Positions 11,776-26,892 of a DNA stretch of 64,000 bases are shown here, one piece after another. This DNA is from Nipponacmea schrenckii. Lineage: Eukaryota; Mollusca; Gastropoda; Lottiidae. The position numbers and the translations under genes were made by a program. How positions within the stretch are numbered: position 1 is the first letter of the stretch; each line of letters opens with the position of its first letter. Under the pieces are notes generated by a model. It did not search any database and was not told the origin of the DNA. It saw only the letters and a list, made by a program, of their open reading frames with translations. The stretch spans positions 18,966,594-19,030,593 of the forward strand of contig CM060200.1 in assembly GCA_030562195.1 (NCBI GenBank). The letters run 5' to 3'.

Positions 11776-14700
11776 TTTCATTATTTATTTTGGAGGTTTA
11801 AATCTAATCCTTTTTAAAGAATTTGTGTTGAGAATTATATCCATGCTAGATGCAGCTCTGAAGCCTTTGGTCCCCCTGGTCCTATCCTTCTGAGAACGTA
11901 TTTCTATTCTCAAATGCTGTCCTTTGAAGAACGATTGTTTATCTCTGAATGTAATACTTAATTTGTGTAAACTTGGTTTACTATATTCATATTTTACACA
12001 GCTTTCAAACTTAAAACAACTTAAAGCAAGTCAAATGGAAGGATAAGAACTCCACCTCATTTCTTTAATCCAGTCTGGTAAAGATCAGTTGGGCTTTGCA
12101 TTGCATCCTATTGGCCTTGTAAGCCAAAGATCATAAAACCAATTTCATTTCATCCAAAAGCGAAAATCTCATTGAACCATATGGTGTAAATATGGTGTAT
12201 TAGATCTAGACTATGTTTTTGTTTAAAAAATTTTGTATAGGAATGAATGAAAAGGATCGATCCTTCACAAATTGTCTGTTTCAGAAGATTAGACTTCAGA
12301 ATCATCAACAGATATGAATATCATGTTCTCAGTCATATTCCACTATTTTCAGAACATTTTTACGGAAAGCTCGCTCTTGAAATGAAATTCAGTGAGGCGT
12401 TTCTATTAAGTACAACATCATCTGGATTGGCTCTGGGTTAACCACTAATGGCACCAGGTATTAAAGAATTTGAAACTACATTAGGTAGAGCCAGGCCGGC
12501 TTATTTCTTGGGACACCATGCTTCTTAGTCTTCCCAGTTTCAGTTACATCTTTCAGTCAGATACCTTCCTTCGATACTTTCTCTTAAGTAAAAACCAAAG
12601 TAAGCAAGACCTGTCCTGTCTACTATAAGAACAGACATGACTTTGGCATGTTCAAGGGCCATATATTATTATTATTGGATACCATTTAGAGACTGTTTAA
12701 ACTCTAGTGATTTACTATACTATTATAAAACATGTAATGAGTGGTTGTATATAGGTAATAAGTTAGAATTAATAATGGTATGACAATTATGATTACAGTT
12801 CATATAGCTAATAATTAGCAATATATACCTTATTTAACCGTATAAATAACCAACTATTTGGTCATTCATGCAATGAAAGTTTGTTACTCTACATGACTTC
12901 TCTTTAGATTAAATGTTTTTGTCTTTGAGATGAGTTGTAGAGAAAGTATTTTTTAACTGACATTCAGATCTATACTTGATGATGGACAGAGCCTATTTCG
13001 AATTGGACATCTAAGATATATAATTGGTCATAACCAGCATATATGGCCAAAGACACTGAGTTTTACGTTCTACTCTTTTGCAACTTATGGGCTATTGAAG
13101 ACTGGCAATGCCATCCAGTGTGTGATGAGGGAAATTTTGCAGGATAGCAGCCTAATTCTACATTTTTTTGCGATTTACAACTAATAAAATGTTTTGAGAG
13201 CAATAACTGATATAGGCCTGACTTATACTTTTATATAATAGCTCTGATAAGGAATATAAAAGTGATTTAGTGATTTATTGGAATAAGTACAGTAAAGATC
13301 TATCAGTTATTGATATCATAAGCTGTATAATAGTATTACAATATTACAGATATATACCGGTCTGTATGTAATAATAGGATTAATACCTCAATAACAGAAA
13401 TATCTGACAATGTCTTTTGTTATATTCAGAGTTTAACAATATTCAGAGACAATATAGCTTTTTTTGATACTATTGTTATGAAATACAGACAATAGCAAAC
13501 ATGTAATGAGTAGGTCCCTCAAGGATGTGGATTTTAGTGCTTTATTAACGTCCATATTAATTATTATTATTAATTAGTTGTGGCACCGACAGTTGGAATC
13601 TTTGTCAAAGAGGATCAGTATCTAGTTCTTTGATTTGTTCTTTTGAAGTTGTAAGCATGAAAGTGCTTTGTGCTAAAGTTCTAATAAATTACTCCCTCAC
13701 ATCTTAAGGAAAGTAATTGATGTGTTATCTACATGGATTAGGTGACATTAATTTGGACATCATATAAGTGATAGGGAGACTGACATTCAGGACAAAAAAG
13801 GCTGTGAACAACTTTTTAATTAAATTTCAAATCAAATCATCGAAGAAGATATCCTAATTACAGTTAAATCCAGCATTAGGCAGAGAATTGTGATGTTGGT
13901 GAATTTTTGCTCGATTTCTGAAAGTTCTGAGATCGTGTGTATAACCGATATGGATGTTTTTTTGTCATGTTTCGTCAGGAAACAGATGGCAAATGGAGTC
14001 ACCTTAAGAAAATTTCCAGATTTAAATTTAAAACAGATCGATAGAAACACAATTTTATCTTCACTTGCACCAGATTGTTAAAAGCTTCTTTAAATGAAAA
14101 AATTCTTTGTGTTAAAAAAGGTTTTCAATGTTTTGGTTTCACATGGCAAATCCCTTATTTTTTCACTGTAACTTTAGCTTCAAGTCAAGTCAGGTATTAA
14201 CAGGTCTAATTAGAAGAGATTTGCTAAACATACAATACAAGTTTGTCTTCACATTTCCCACCTTTTGAAAAAATGTTCAAGCTATAGTTGTCATTTATTT
14301 GAACAACATTTTGTGGTTTCTTTGCTCTACACATATATCACAAATATGAAGAGATTTGGTCTGGAATGTGGAAAAAGAACCTGTTTAAGTTATTTTGGAT
14401 CTAATTTTATGTATGATATTGAAGGTTGATATATGAGGTTTGAAGTTCAGGGCATAATTTGGAGTGTCCACTTAGGTAATAATGTTTTACGGACTTGATT
14501 TGTTTTTTCAATGTGAAAATAATTTATCTCAAGTATGGAAATTTAATGCTGAAAATTTATTTGTTCAGGATATTTGTTCTTAACTTTTGGTTTTTTGTGA
14601 GTGTGATTTTTAATTCTTAATTTTAAGTTTTTTATTTTACACTGATTGGTTATAAAAACTAAATTCAAAATCAATTTTTGTGATTGATCTATCTCAGATG

Positions 14701-16982
14701 ACTGATTCTGAAGTTCAGTTTTGTGGAATTTGTCCTCTATGATGCTAAAACAGTGAAACAAAGGGCTGATAATAGCAGACTCTCATGAGATGTCTGTAAG
14801 GAGAGAAACACCTATATAGATTCTGTAGTGTAAAATTGGGTTGATTTATAAAATGCAAGTCGTATTCTGTTGCAGTTACAAAAGGTTGATATTTTAAGAA
14901 AGTGTTTTATATGTTGTCTTCTCTATAGAATACATCAACTTACTTTATGCATACTCAGTTGGGAACTATTTATATGCAATCAGATTTCAAGTATGTTTAG
15001 AAATGATGTGTATTACAGTGTGACATTTTTCACCAGCTTTATGATTTAAAGGCAGTATTTAACATAATAATATGTATGGCTTTTCACTGAATTTGGAAAT
15101 AGAAATGAAGTGAGTTTCTACATACTTTTTTCTTGTCTGAATTATGCTTGTAATGTAGGTGTGTTTGATTTTTGCTAAGGTCAGTATATAGCTTGTCTGT
15201 ATTGGATTATCATTGTCAAAGGAACAAAACTGCTTATAGGCCTTAGTTTGAAAGATTTTTGAACAGAATTGACATTTAGGTTAGTTTGGAATTTTAGGCT
15301 TTGCAAATATTAGACATGCTATGACAAATATAGCATGGATAAATGCTGATTTGATATTTTACTGTCATCAAAGATGCCAGCCAGAATCTCTCATGCAATC
15401 CCTTTAAGATTGATAGATTGGCTTCAACAAAACTTAGAGGAGTGGTAAAAAATGAAAGTAGAAACGTGCTCCACTTTAAACCTCTATTCAATATCTTGAA
15501 GATTAATGGATTGAGGTTATAAATTATTGCAAGGGATTATTGTGTTATAGTACTTTAATAGTACAGAAAGATATTTTATGTAAATGTCGACTAAAATATT
15601 CATTCATTTCAATGAAAATAGTTCATTCATGTAAAAATGTGGGTTTTTGTTGCCGGTATTTGTTATTCAATACGAAGGTTGGTCTGAATTTGTTACTGAA
15701 TTAACAATGAACTTCAGACTTTGAGATATTTTGTTGGACAAAGTTGAAGTAAGTTGTCAAAATACTTAAAAATGACTTCTTAAATTGGCTTCAAATATCC
15801 CTTACTTTGTTTGCCTTGTGACTTGTTTCACTCAATTAGGATGCATCTTCAGAAATAATTATAAGGTAGAATATCATTTGAGTGTGAGAAAATGCAGTTT
15901 AAAAGTTGTTTTCTTTAAATTAGGTAAAATTGTCAGATCTCGTATGGGGATGTTGTGGAAGATAAATCACAGAATAATGTTGTTCATGTGCTTATATGAA
16001 ATTGAAATGACACTGATTTGTGATTTGGAAAATTTGTAAGTTTTTAACTTTTAAAGAATGAAAAAAGTGAAGCTTGTGTAATTGTATATTGCAAAGAAAG
16101 AACTTTTTGTATTTTAGTCGAAAGCTAAAGAAGAGCTCCTGTATTGAGACCTTGAAAACTTGTAGCCTACAAAAGCAGTCAAGTTTGAAAGTATTTTCGT
16201 TTGAAGTGCAACGAATTATGCATGAATTAAGGCCTGGTTGAAAACATAATAGTGTATAGATCATTAGATGGAAAACCAATATCCCTTATTGGGCAAAATC
16301 CCAGTATAAAATTTGCATTTGATTTACATAAGTAATATTAAACTGTGACTGGGTAAGGAGGTTCAACATTGATGCAAATGCAAGAGAAAATATGGGTGGA
16401 GAATTTTGGTCAAAACAATTTTAAAAATATGCTGTTTTGAAATAATTTTTTCTAGATTTGGCATTATTTTTAAAGCATATGCATATTTTTTACTGGGATT
16501 ATGCTAGTTATTGTAGTATTAAGTTATCAATATATTTCCTAGAATACATCAATAACCCAAAATAATATATTCTCAAAGAACAGTTCATCATTCAGAAACA
16601 TCCTTAAATTAAAACAGAAATACAATCATTAACTAAATTTGTCTCTCATTAAATGGCAAAAGGAAAGTAAATAAAGTCATTAGATAAAGGGTCAGTTAAA
16701 TTTCAAAACACAGTAACTACTTAGTATTGTTACCCATGTTGAAGCAATGGAGAGAATACTAAGTTGATATAAACCTCAGTGAAACAGTTTAGATAAGATG
16801 AAACGAAAGTGATACCATCATTTATCTTGTCAGCCCAATCTATTCACGACCTTTGAACTGACTAATTATATTAATGATTATTTGAATGTTATTTAATCTA
16901 GCGTCTAACTGACCTCACCTAGTTAATTATTAAACATTCTACAGGACACAGGTAGGCTAATAGCTGAATCTAATATATAGGT

Positions 16983-17290
16983 GGTCACAGCTTGTGAATC
17001 TGGTCAACAATTTATATTTTAAGCTTGTTTTCTAGTTTGTAGTGGACATTGGTCATTTTGATAAGCTATTGAGAATTCCAGGCTTTGAGAGTCTCGAAAG
17101 GTCTTGCAGATAGACCTTATTGTTGGATTGATATTCAGACGGTCACAGCTTGTGAATACAATCACCAATTTTATATTTCAAGGTTGTTTTCTAATTTATA
17201 CTGGATAGCAGTCATTATGGCAAGATTTTGTTACTTCTATGCTTTAAAAGTTTCAAATTGGAAGAGAGGTCATTGCAGGGTTGACAGTAA
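16983..17290. repeat. Degenerate direct duplication, ~158 bp
   Basis: GGTCACAGCTTGTGAAT occurs at 16983 and 17141, and the following ~130 bases stay recognisably similar (CAATTT-TATATTT, TTGTTTTCTA-TTT, GTCATT). Looser GGTCAC/TTGGTCA words recur to about 18.65 kb, suggesting an old, mostly decayed tandem region. Confidence 0.55.
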
Positions 17291-20200
17291 AAGATGGCAT
17301 AAATTTATGTGCTAGTGCATGTACTTCATGCGCTGTTTCTATATGAGAAAAAGAGATGTTAGATGATAGACTTACCCGGTTCTTATGATGTTTTTATTTT
17401 TGACTGTATCTTGTTTGTTATGAGTCAGATAATGTATCTTCCAAGTTCTGACTTTCAGAAAATGGTCACAATAGTTAGATAGTTGTGGTTGATTCAACGG
17501 CTCCCAAATGGTGGATAAAGTTACTGAATTGTGTTTGAAGCTAGTTTGTAGTGAAAATTGGTTGTTAGGGATTAAAAATCTGTGACTTCAAGTTTGAGAA
17601 GATCCAAACTTCTTAATGGTCATCACATTAGATTGATGTTTAGAGATTAATTTCTTAAATAAACAGTATTAATTTGTAGAGTGGTCACTCAGGATCTAGG
17701 AGTTTACATCAAATGGTAAATTTGAATACAGTTTGCCTTTGTTTCATCAAAACTTAAGATAAACTTGGTTGTGCAATCGTTCAATTTTTAGATGATTGAA
17801 TTTTAAATTTGGTTTATTGTATGATCAAGGACTAACATATTCAGACTTGAGTTGAGTTTCAAATTGAAAGTTGATGATCGTTATGTTGTCATATTGAAAC
17901 AGTGACTATAGAAGTAGATTGAAAACAAAAATGACTATAGCTGTAGATTGAAACCAGGACACATTGATATCTTATCAAGGAAAGCTTAGTCAAATCTTAT
18001 CATTTGAATCATTCTTGCCTTATGATGTAATCAATAAATAGCCAAGTTTACATTGGTCACCAGTTATGGTGAGGATTTTTCAGAAGTGTTGAAGACAACT
18101 TAGATTGACTGTGTACAGAAAATGGTTGGCTTGAATTTCTGTTTAAAAACCAATTGCTATACAATAAGTGACTATGTGGTGAGTGTTTTTCAAAGGTCTC
18201 TTGGAATTTCAGAGAATTGGTTAATTGATTTCTTATTCACATTGATCATTAGTAAATTCATATTGAACATTGGTCAATGAACATTGGTCGCTGTAAAATG
18301 AAAGTATTTCAATCCTGATTGAACATTGGTTACTATAGAGATAAGGGTTGTTGAAAAGTAAAAAGTATTCTGTATGTAGTGACCTTATCTGACAGATTGT
18401 CAACCGTTTACAGATTTTCTTCTCAGTTATGATTTAAGTACTAATTTAGAAGGTGAATGTTGATTATTGTAGCTCAGTAGTGTTCCAATACATAACAGAT
18501 GAGTAAAGCTGTGTCCATTGTCATTCCATTACTAGTTCACACAATCTTCTCTGACTTGAAATGTAGTTTCCACTGATGACTTTTTTCTGTAATGTACACT
18601 TGTAAAACCATTAGGAATTGATTTTTCCAATAAGTATATATTTCTATCATTGGTCACTGAAGGTTTGGTGATATTTATAAATGTTTAAGAAATTACTATG
18701 AACTCAAGGTTTTCAAGGATTTAAACTTTATCAATCTACCATTTGGTCTAAAAGTTCTCTTATTGCTGTGAGTTGTTGGTACAGTATACTAGTTTGGGAT
18801 TTGAATTTTTCATAGTTATATAGTCTTTTTTGTACAATACAAAATTTAGCCTTTTGAAGAACTAGAGAAATTATGTTGTAGATGAATATTAATATGATTA
18901 TGTAGAGGGTTATTTAGTGTGTTATGTTTATCTTATCTGTAATTTATTGATATATTTTTAAAGTGAAACTTACATGAATTGTTTATCAGATGATGACTTG
19001 CTTATTGTTTTTAATGATAACTTAAAATAGCCATTATGTGGAGCCTGAATACTGAAAAGAAAATTATTAAAATTGTCTGCTCCTGATAGGGCTGTTGAAG
19101 GTTTTCAGGGATGTTTTATAGGAAAAAGTTTGCCAAGGTTCTGACATGGTTAATTCTTTTCTTGATTTCCAGCTAATGAAGCTTAGATTCTAAAAACACA
19201 AGTGTTGTATTAAAACTTTGGTGCTCCAGGGCTGTTGAAAGGCATAAGACTAACCCTTTTCTGGATTTCCAACTATTTGTTTCTTGAAGACATCTTTGCA
19301 ATATCTGTTAAGCTTGGTATCAAGAAAGAAGTGTGAAGTGGATGAATAATAATAAATTCAGTATCAAGGTTAAAAAAAAATTATGTTCACATATTTAACA
19401 CATGAGAGACTTTTGAATGTGAAATTTCATTTGTGATATGCCCAATAGCAGTGTTATGATATAAACTCATTTATCAATGAATGATTTTTTCCAAATTTGT
19501 TTTTCTTTCAAATCGTTGTAAACAACAATAAGTTGTATTGAACATGACAATCCCAGGTATCACCTACAAGTTTAAGTATTAAGTTATGAATAATATAATG
19601 TAGGTGTACGAGATTATCTACAAATATACTCTCTTTATAATGTTATTCTCCCACACTTTAGATCTCTCAGCATGATTTTAAAGATCTTAACAGAGATACC
19701 AGTATTGTGACATTTTAAGTTGATACTTTCTTTATTTTCTCAGGTGAAATGTGAGTGAAACTTTTGCTTATATCTTAAATTCTCATAACTTGCCTTACAT
19801 TTTGGCACATGGTTTGAATACACTTCAAAGCGGGGATTGACAATCAGACAGATCAGCTGATAGGAATGAGTGTTTTCAGGTACATTACCTGACTATTGTT
19901 GGACTTTTATTCAAACATGATGAATATAGGTAATATACTTTTTCTTCTCTGTTCTTTAAATTGAACATTATCCAACCAGACATGACAGGTAAATACAGCA
20001 GAACAGCATCCCTTTTTTTCTCAGTTGGTCATAATGACGTCTGTTGAGTAAGGTTTCTGTGTCTAATACAAGTCAAACCTGACGGACCAGCCAATTTACT
20101 GTTATAATAATCTGTAGGTAGTTTAATTGAGGTTAAATATTTACTTTTTATACATCATTTATATTTTACACCATAATTCTGAGCTGACAACATTTTTACT

Positions 20201-21007
20201 AAGTAGATACCTATATTGTAGACATAGTTGATTTGAGATCCTTGTGAAATTTCTCAGTTATAAATTGAAAAGTGTGAGAAAGTTTCATGGGAATATTTGT
20301 AAGGGTGAAAATTCTGAACATGTTTTATAATGGAATTATATTTCAGTATAGTATGTTTATTAAGACGTGTTGAAGATTGTCAATGATCTAGTTCTTGATT
20401 CGTTTGCAGGATTCATATTAATTCTGATTTCAGTCGACCATATTTTGTGGTGTTAGATTAAGGTAACATGAATGACTTAAAACGATTTAATAAGAATTCC
20501 TAATAAATTAAGAATTTTACATTGAGAAATACTATATATTTGATCAAACTGATCTTTCAATGGTTTGTGGAGGAGAACCATGAAGTTTAAAGTTGGTATT
20601 GAAGAAAGGTTTGGGGAACCATTTCATCAAAAAATTTTGTGAGAATTAGTCAAAAGTATGGAACTCTAACAATGAAACAAATGAAATGGTTCCCTTCTGC
20701 TAACAGTTGGTATTTACACAGTTTATCAGATTATGAATTCATTTGAAAAAGATGACATCAATTTATCTGAAATTAAATCTGTATTGTTACCTAATTGATT
20801 ATTGATTACTGATTGGATTAATGCATATTAATCGTTTGTCTTGTTGTATCTTGAATCAATTTCACTCAGGTTATTATTAGATAGAGATCTTGTTTGGGTT
20901 CAACAGGTGCACACAATTATTGTAAGAAGTCAATACTGGTTGATCAGAACCCATTAGTTAAACTGATAAAGAATTCATTCTTGGTGATGATAATTAGACT
21001 TTTGACA

Positions 21008-21196
21008 TTGGTATTCTAAGATTAGCATGGGAACTATTAGATTGGCATTGGGACTTTAAGATTGGCATTGATACTTTAAGATTGGCATTGATACTTTAAG
21101 ATTGGCATTTACACTTTAGGATTGGCATTGCAACTTTAGGATTGGCATTGGGACTCTAAGGTTGGCATTGGAACTTTAAGATTGGCATTAGGACTA
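21008..21196. repeat. 20-bp minisatellite, ~9 units
   Basis: The unit GATTGGCATTGATACTTTAA repeats head to tail with small changes (GGGACTTTAA, TACACTTTAG, GCAACTTTAG and so on). It lies inside intron 2. Confidence 0.85.
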
Positions 21197-24100
21197 GAGT
21201 TTGGGTGTCTATATGTCAATGAGACCTAACATCCTTTACTGATAATGTGGAGACCCATCTTGAACGTGTATAAACCATTTTGTTTGGAGGAATCTTCATG
21301 ATCACAGTCAGTAGTAAATCCAAAAGTACACTAGATAGAGCAACATATGGTTCAAGATCACTGTTTTGACCTAATATTGATATAATGTTGATGATGTTTA
21401 ATTAATAATTCATAAATTGTCCCCAGGCAAATATTTACTCAAATTGTTAATATTTTTTTATTTGATAATTGATATCATTTTTACCTGATTTTTCATCAGA
21501 TGGCTTGAAGAATTTTGAAGTGTTTCTTTTTGGTCAGTAATTTTTTTTATTTCTTGTAACAGGTTTGTCTCACATCAGACATTTTGTTTTGGAGGTTTGA
21601 TTGACTTATGTTGTGATTAAAATTTGATTAAAAATTATATTTGGAGTAAATTTGATATTGATTTTTAAAGAAATTAATTGATCATGTTACTTGATAAACA
21701 CAGAATTGGATCAGATTTTCAAGCTCTATTGATAATATCAATGTTCTATGATTATATTTTCTAAAGGCAGTTCAAAGTTAATATTACCACAAAAGAAAAT
21801 GTCAAAATATCTTATCAACAAGCCTGAACTTGGAAATATTTTTTAATAGTTTAGTAGGGCATGAAATATTTGACCAAAATAAAGAACTGTAGGAGATAAA
21901 AGGCTTAAGAAAATACAATAATGGGGGAACTATTTGACGTCAAAACTTTGAAATGGTCGTAATCAAATATAAAGGAATCAAGTTTGTCTTTTGTTTGATG
22001 TTTTTTGTGATCTAATCTGTGGCCTATTGACATTTCTTTGTGGGTTTTTCTAAATTCCTCACTCCTGTTTAGTGAGAACTATAGTGGACAGTGAAATTAA
22101 CAGAAGGTAGTTTATTGGTATAATTTTAAATAACAGTGTAATTACCTAGTATGTTTTTTTCTATCCTGTAAATTGAACATCTGTTGTGTACTTTAGAGTC
22201 AGATGTAATTCATAGATTTTAAAATTCTAGTTTAATTATTGGATGTTATTTGGTAGAGATTTTATCAATTTGAAAATTGTTTTATTGGTCCAAGTATTAT
22301 TGTGAACAGAACATGTGATTCTAGAAGTTAGAATTTTGTGGTAAATTTCAGTTTTCCCAATGTTTACAGTGCATAGTTGAATGTGGTTTTAACATAATAT
22401 TTTTATTTTTAAAATAGTAAATAGTGGAAAGTTAATTCTGAAGAATTGAAGAAATATTTCTGTATTATCCTCTTCATAAGTTGTATATGAGAAATATAAA
22501 CAATTGATATTTATTGATTGACAGTGAGAGAAGCAGAGTTTGCTTTGTGACTGAAACAGCTGTTCAACTCAGGGAAACCTGTACATCATTCATCAATACC
22601 TGTTAGTAACGGATTCACTGATTGGCTGATTTGAAATATGTGTCATTCTGTTCCATGACGGTGCTTACCTGTTATCTAGAAGGTCAGAATCCAATCAAAC
22701 TTACTAATATCAGTATTTCCGTGTGATAAACATAGACAATAATGAACAGAAACAATGAGGAGTAGCCATTTTGGATAAAGAGACCTATTGTTGTGTGATA
22801 TTTGTTTAATTGATCTTAGTTTAAATTGTGGTTTAACATTCACCTGTGTTAGAAGATCTTGGCTCGACTAACCATGTTTTGGTTACGATGGAATCAACCT
22901 GAAGCAGGTGAGATTATGTTGTTTTTTTTTAAAGATTTACACAGATAACAATAACAACATATTACATCATATAAAGATACACTGACTGGTGTTAGTCTGG
23001 ATTACCTTATAAAGGTACATAGGTAATGATCTGTGCCATTAATAGAACATATACATGTAGAAATGTATACTAGAGATACACTGTTCAACAATTCAGTCAG
23101 AAAGTTAGTTCTAATACAAGTTAGATTATGAAGTGAAACTAGAAGCAGGTCACAAAGACATGCTTTGTTTTCTGAGATACAGAACAAAGGCAATCCAAGA
23201 TAAACATCTGTATTTAGGGTGAAACCCAGACAGTAGAATTTTAAAATTGTCTTTAGTATACCTGTGATATAAAACAAAACACCTTTTGACTGTTGACAAT
23301 GTTCTATTTAAGAACTATTTTGATAATGAATCTCAGTTATGTACAGGATTTGATAAGACCATTAAATCTCCAAAAGCTACTCATGGAACCATGTAAACAA
23401 ATACAATTTATTTACCCAAAACCTTACCCTTGGACACAGACAAGACCTAGACAATAATGACAAAAAACTTTTATAAGCAAGATTTTATGTGGTAACTTGA
23501 ATATTATTCATTACAAAGGCATTCCATGCATTCTGTTGATTATGATCATTATGATTAAGTATAAATTCCAGGTATATTATATTCATTATAAATATATCTT
23601 GATATAAATATTAATATGACTAGACTCTATTATTGTTTATTGTAATATAACTAAACTATAGTTAATATAACAATAAGTTAAACAGGCATATACCATGGTC
23701 CTTACTAATCATAATAACATGTAATATATTAATTATATTAATAAAACTGGATCTGTATTGTTTACAAATATTATTTCATTTCTCAAAACCACCTGCTGGT
23801 AATTATTTGTATATGAATAGAATTGGTAAAAAAAAGTTCATAAAAGCATTTTAGGGCATTACTATAAAAGCATTTCAGTCCAGGTAAGGACCATGCTGTG
23901 TATTCTGATGATCTTGGCACTAGTATATCCTAGGGATTAAGCTTCACACTGTTTCTAGCATCTCCCAGATGGTTTAAAAACTACATAATTTGTGAGAGGT
24001 TTCTGGAAAACTCAAATCATGCTCTAATTAAAATTAAATCGGAATGTTTAATTAGTAGATGATTTAATAAGGAAGTATATAACGTGTTATTATATAGGTC

Positions 24101-26603
24101 AAGAATGAGGCTGAATGGGATCACTTTAATTAGTTAAAAACCAGTAATAATAATGTTAGTTGCTGGAAGTCACACAATTTGATTTGATTCAGGGATGGCA
24201 CACTTCCATGGATCTGACTTGTTATGTAGGCATTGACATGAAATATACAAATCCTCAGAATAAGTACTAAGCCATATGGACTCTAAAAACGATGCTGCGT
24301 TGACATGCATTAATTCAATTTCACAAGATGTCTACCAGTTTCTTGTTTTCCAAGCTAGTATGTTTACCTTATAAATATTTAATAACAAGACCTATTAGTA
24401 GAATGTATATTTATTATTTATATCATCAGTCTGTATATCAATAATTACTTACCTCCTGTGTGGACAGATACAGTTAGTTTAAAAAACCTGTATAGTTTCT
24501 GGTACACAGGAATCATATGCCACCCTCAAACATAGAAACTTTTCTGTCTGAGCAGGGGTAAATGCTGCATTCCTGTGAAATGCGATGTAACAATTTAAAG
24601 CACTATGTTGCAGGAACAAAAGCTGCACAAGTGTCAGGGTGACATTACAAACTTTGATAAGTTTAGTGTTCAAAGTTCTATCCACCAATCAGGGCACTGT
24701 TTTTCTTAAAATTTGGAATTGATCTCAGTAAGATATTAAGAAATTTACCAAACTTGCCTCTTGTATGAAATGAAATTATTTTGCTGTCCACATGGGCTTT
24801 GAATATTTAATCATCAATAATTAGTGTTGGATTTAAATATTCTTAATGCATGTCCAACAAATATAATGTTATAATTTATACCATGTGGTACCAACCTGAA
24901 AATAATATTTGTGCTAGTTTGCTCAATTATGCAGATCAGTGAATAGGTAATTTGAAAGTAAAATACCAACAAGTGGTATGTATGTTAAATTTGGGTGGAC
25001 AGGAGATCTATTGCTTGTTAAACTCAACAGTATAATTGATGTAGGTAGTTAAATATGATCAAAGCTAAAGGTCTTTTGCTCGAAAACTTAACTTGATGTG
25101 TCTATTTAACTTTTGAAATAAGAGGTATGGTGCCCAATCTGATGTCTGAACCAGGCTTATCAATCAGTAGCAAAAAGTAAATTTTACTGACAATTTATAA
25201 TGTGTCAAGCCTCAGCATTGAATTTGGAATCTATGAGCTATGAAATGAAGACGGGCAACACCATGCAATTTCCAACTGCCATCTTTAGCATGCACAGTCT
25301 GTAGCACACAAAGCCTCAGTTTATTGACAAAAGGACCATGAAAATCTATGAACCCTCAGGTTAACAAGCAAACATCTATGGATTTTCTACATCTATTTTA
25401 GATATTTGGGTGATATAATTCTACGTATTAGTATGCCATCTAATATCATTTGATATGTGTCTCTCTGATCATGAATTACCTCCCTTTCTATATATTGAAG
25501 TAATAATGTGTAGCATATATCATATGTTTATGTATGAGGGTCATAAAGGACAAGTAGCAAATATAAATCTAATTTGATATTTCTTAAAATTTGTTTAAAG
25601 GTGAATATTAGATTCTTTAAATTATGTACGAAATGCTCAGCAAAAATCTAGTTCACACTAGGTCTTGAAATCGCAAAAGAATTTAGACTCAAGCTGACAC
25701 TATTTCTATAGTGTTTCTATAGTAAGAAATATCTTGATACTGTAAGAAAATCAAATCTTTTCAAGAGTATTGAATATTGATTATTGAATTGGTTCAGTAT
25801 TTCACCTGGTGTATTCAGGCTGCATTTTATAAAACTTTACACTGGCTGATCTAAAAATAAAATACAATGTATTGAACTCATTGATTAAGTTTTCAGTGTT
25901 TCTAGAGTGTTAGTTGCACACTTTAATTTTTTCAAAACCAACAAAATAAAGGTGAAAATGTTTCTTGGGTCAATGTGCCATGTAAGAGGTAGATATTTGT
26001 AGTTAAACCTTAGTCTGCTCCAAAAATGTTCTGAAGGCTGCAAATAACTTTTAAGAATTAATACAAAAAATTAGCTATTTAAAGATTGACATTTTTTCTT
26101 GGACATTTGATGAAATAAAGAAATTTATGTGTCATGTTGATCTTTAAACCAGCTTTAGGTTGATTTGACTGTGTATGCTATGTTGTAATTATGACTATAA
26201 AGTTACTGTAACAAATCAAGCCACAAATATTACTGAACATGCAAACACACTTATTGAAATACAGAATTTTTTTGAATCTTTTCAATGAAAACCAGCAAGT
26301 GAAAGTGACATTAAAAGTTAAATAAAGTTAAAACCATAATAAATGGATATGAAATTTGAAACGGGATGTCCATGTTTGATGACAAAATGTTATCAGAATT
26401 TCATCTGTTTGATATTTTTTTAGCCTCTTTGCCAAAATCTACCTGAAATGTTGACCTTACAGCTACAATTCAATCCTTCAATTGAGGCCAGTGTTTGACC
26501 ATATCCTTTTGAAGATTTTATCCTAACATCAAAATTTTCATTTCATAGTTTACTCTTTTTGACTGTATGGCATTAAATTTGACTGTACTCTTACTTTAAA
26601 GCC

Positions 26604-26892
26604 CAGGTTCTCAATTTTGTTTTGCCAATCACCACTAAGCGAATTTCCAATCGAGACTTGAGTACATAATATATTATATGTGACGTAATATAATATTATG
26701 TGAGAAGAGACCATTTATCTTTACACATAATAAATTCTTAACAAAACCACAACTCCGGAAATGCAAATGCTGGAATTCTGCACTCTGCATAGTGAGGTCA
26801 CTTGAGAAACCTTAACTTGAGCGTGTCCATTCCCCCCTGGACCCGCGCCATTCCCCATTTGGGGGTGAATTCACTCCCATTTGAGAACCGTG
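26604..26892. mobile_element. hAT-like non-autonomous element
   Basis: The left end CAGGTTCTCAA and the right end TTGAGAACCGTG form short imperfect TIRs of the CAGNGGTTCTCAA type known from hAT transposons. The interior (289 bp total) is locally more G/C-rich (ACCCGCGCCATTCCCC) than its surroundings and has no open frame. An 8-bp target duplication is not clear; CTTTAAAG on the left and CTTAAAG on the right are only similar. Confidence 0.6.
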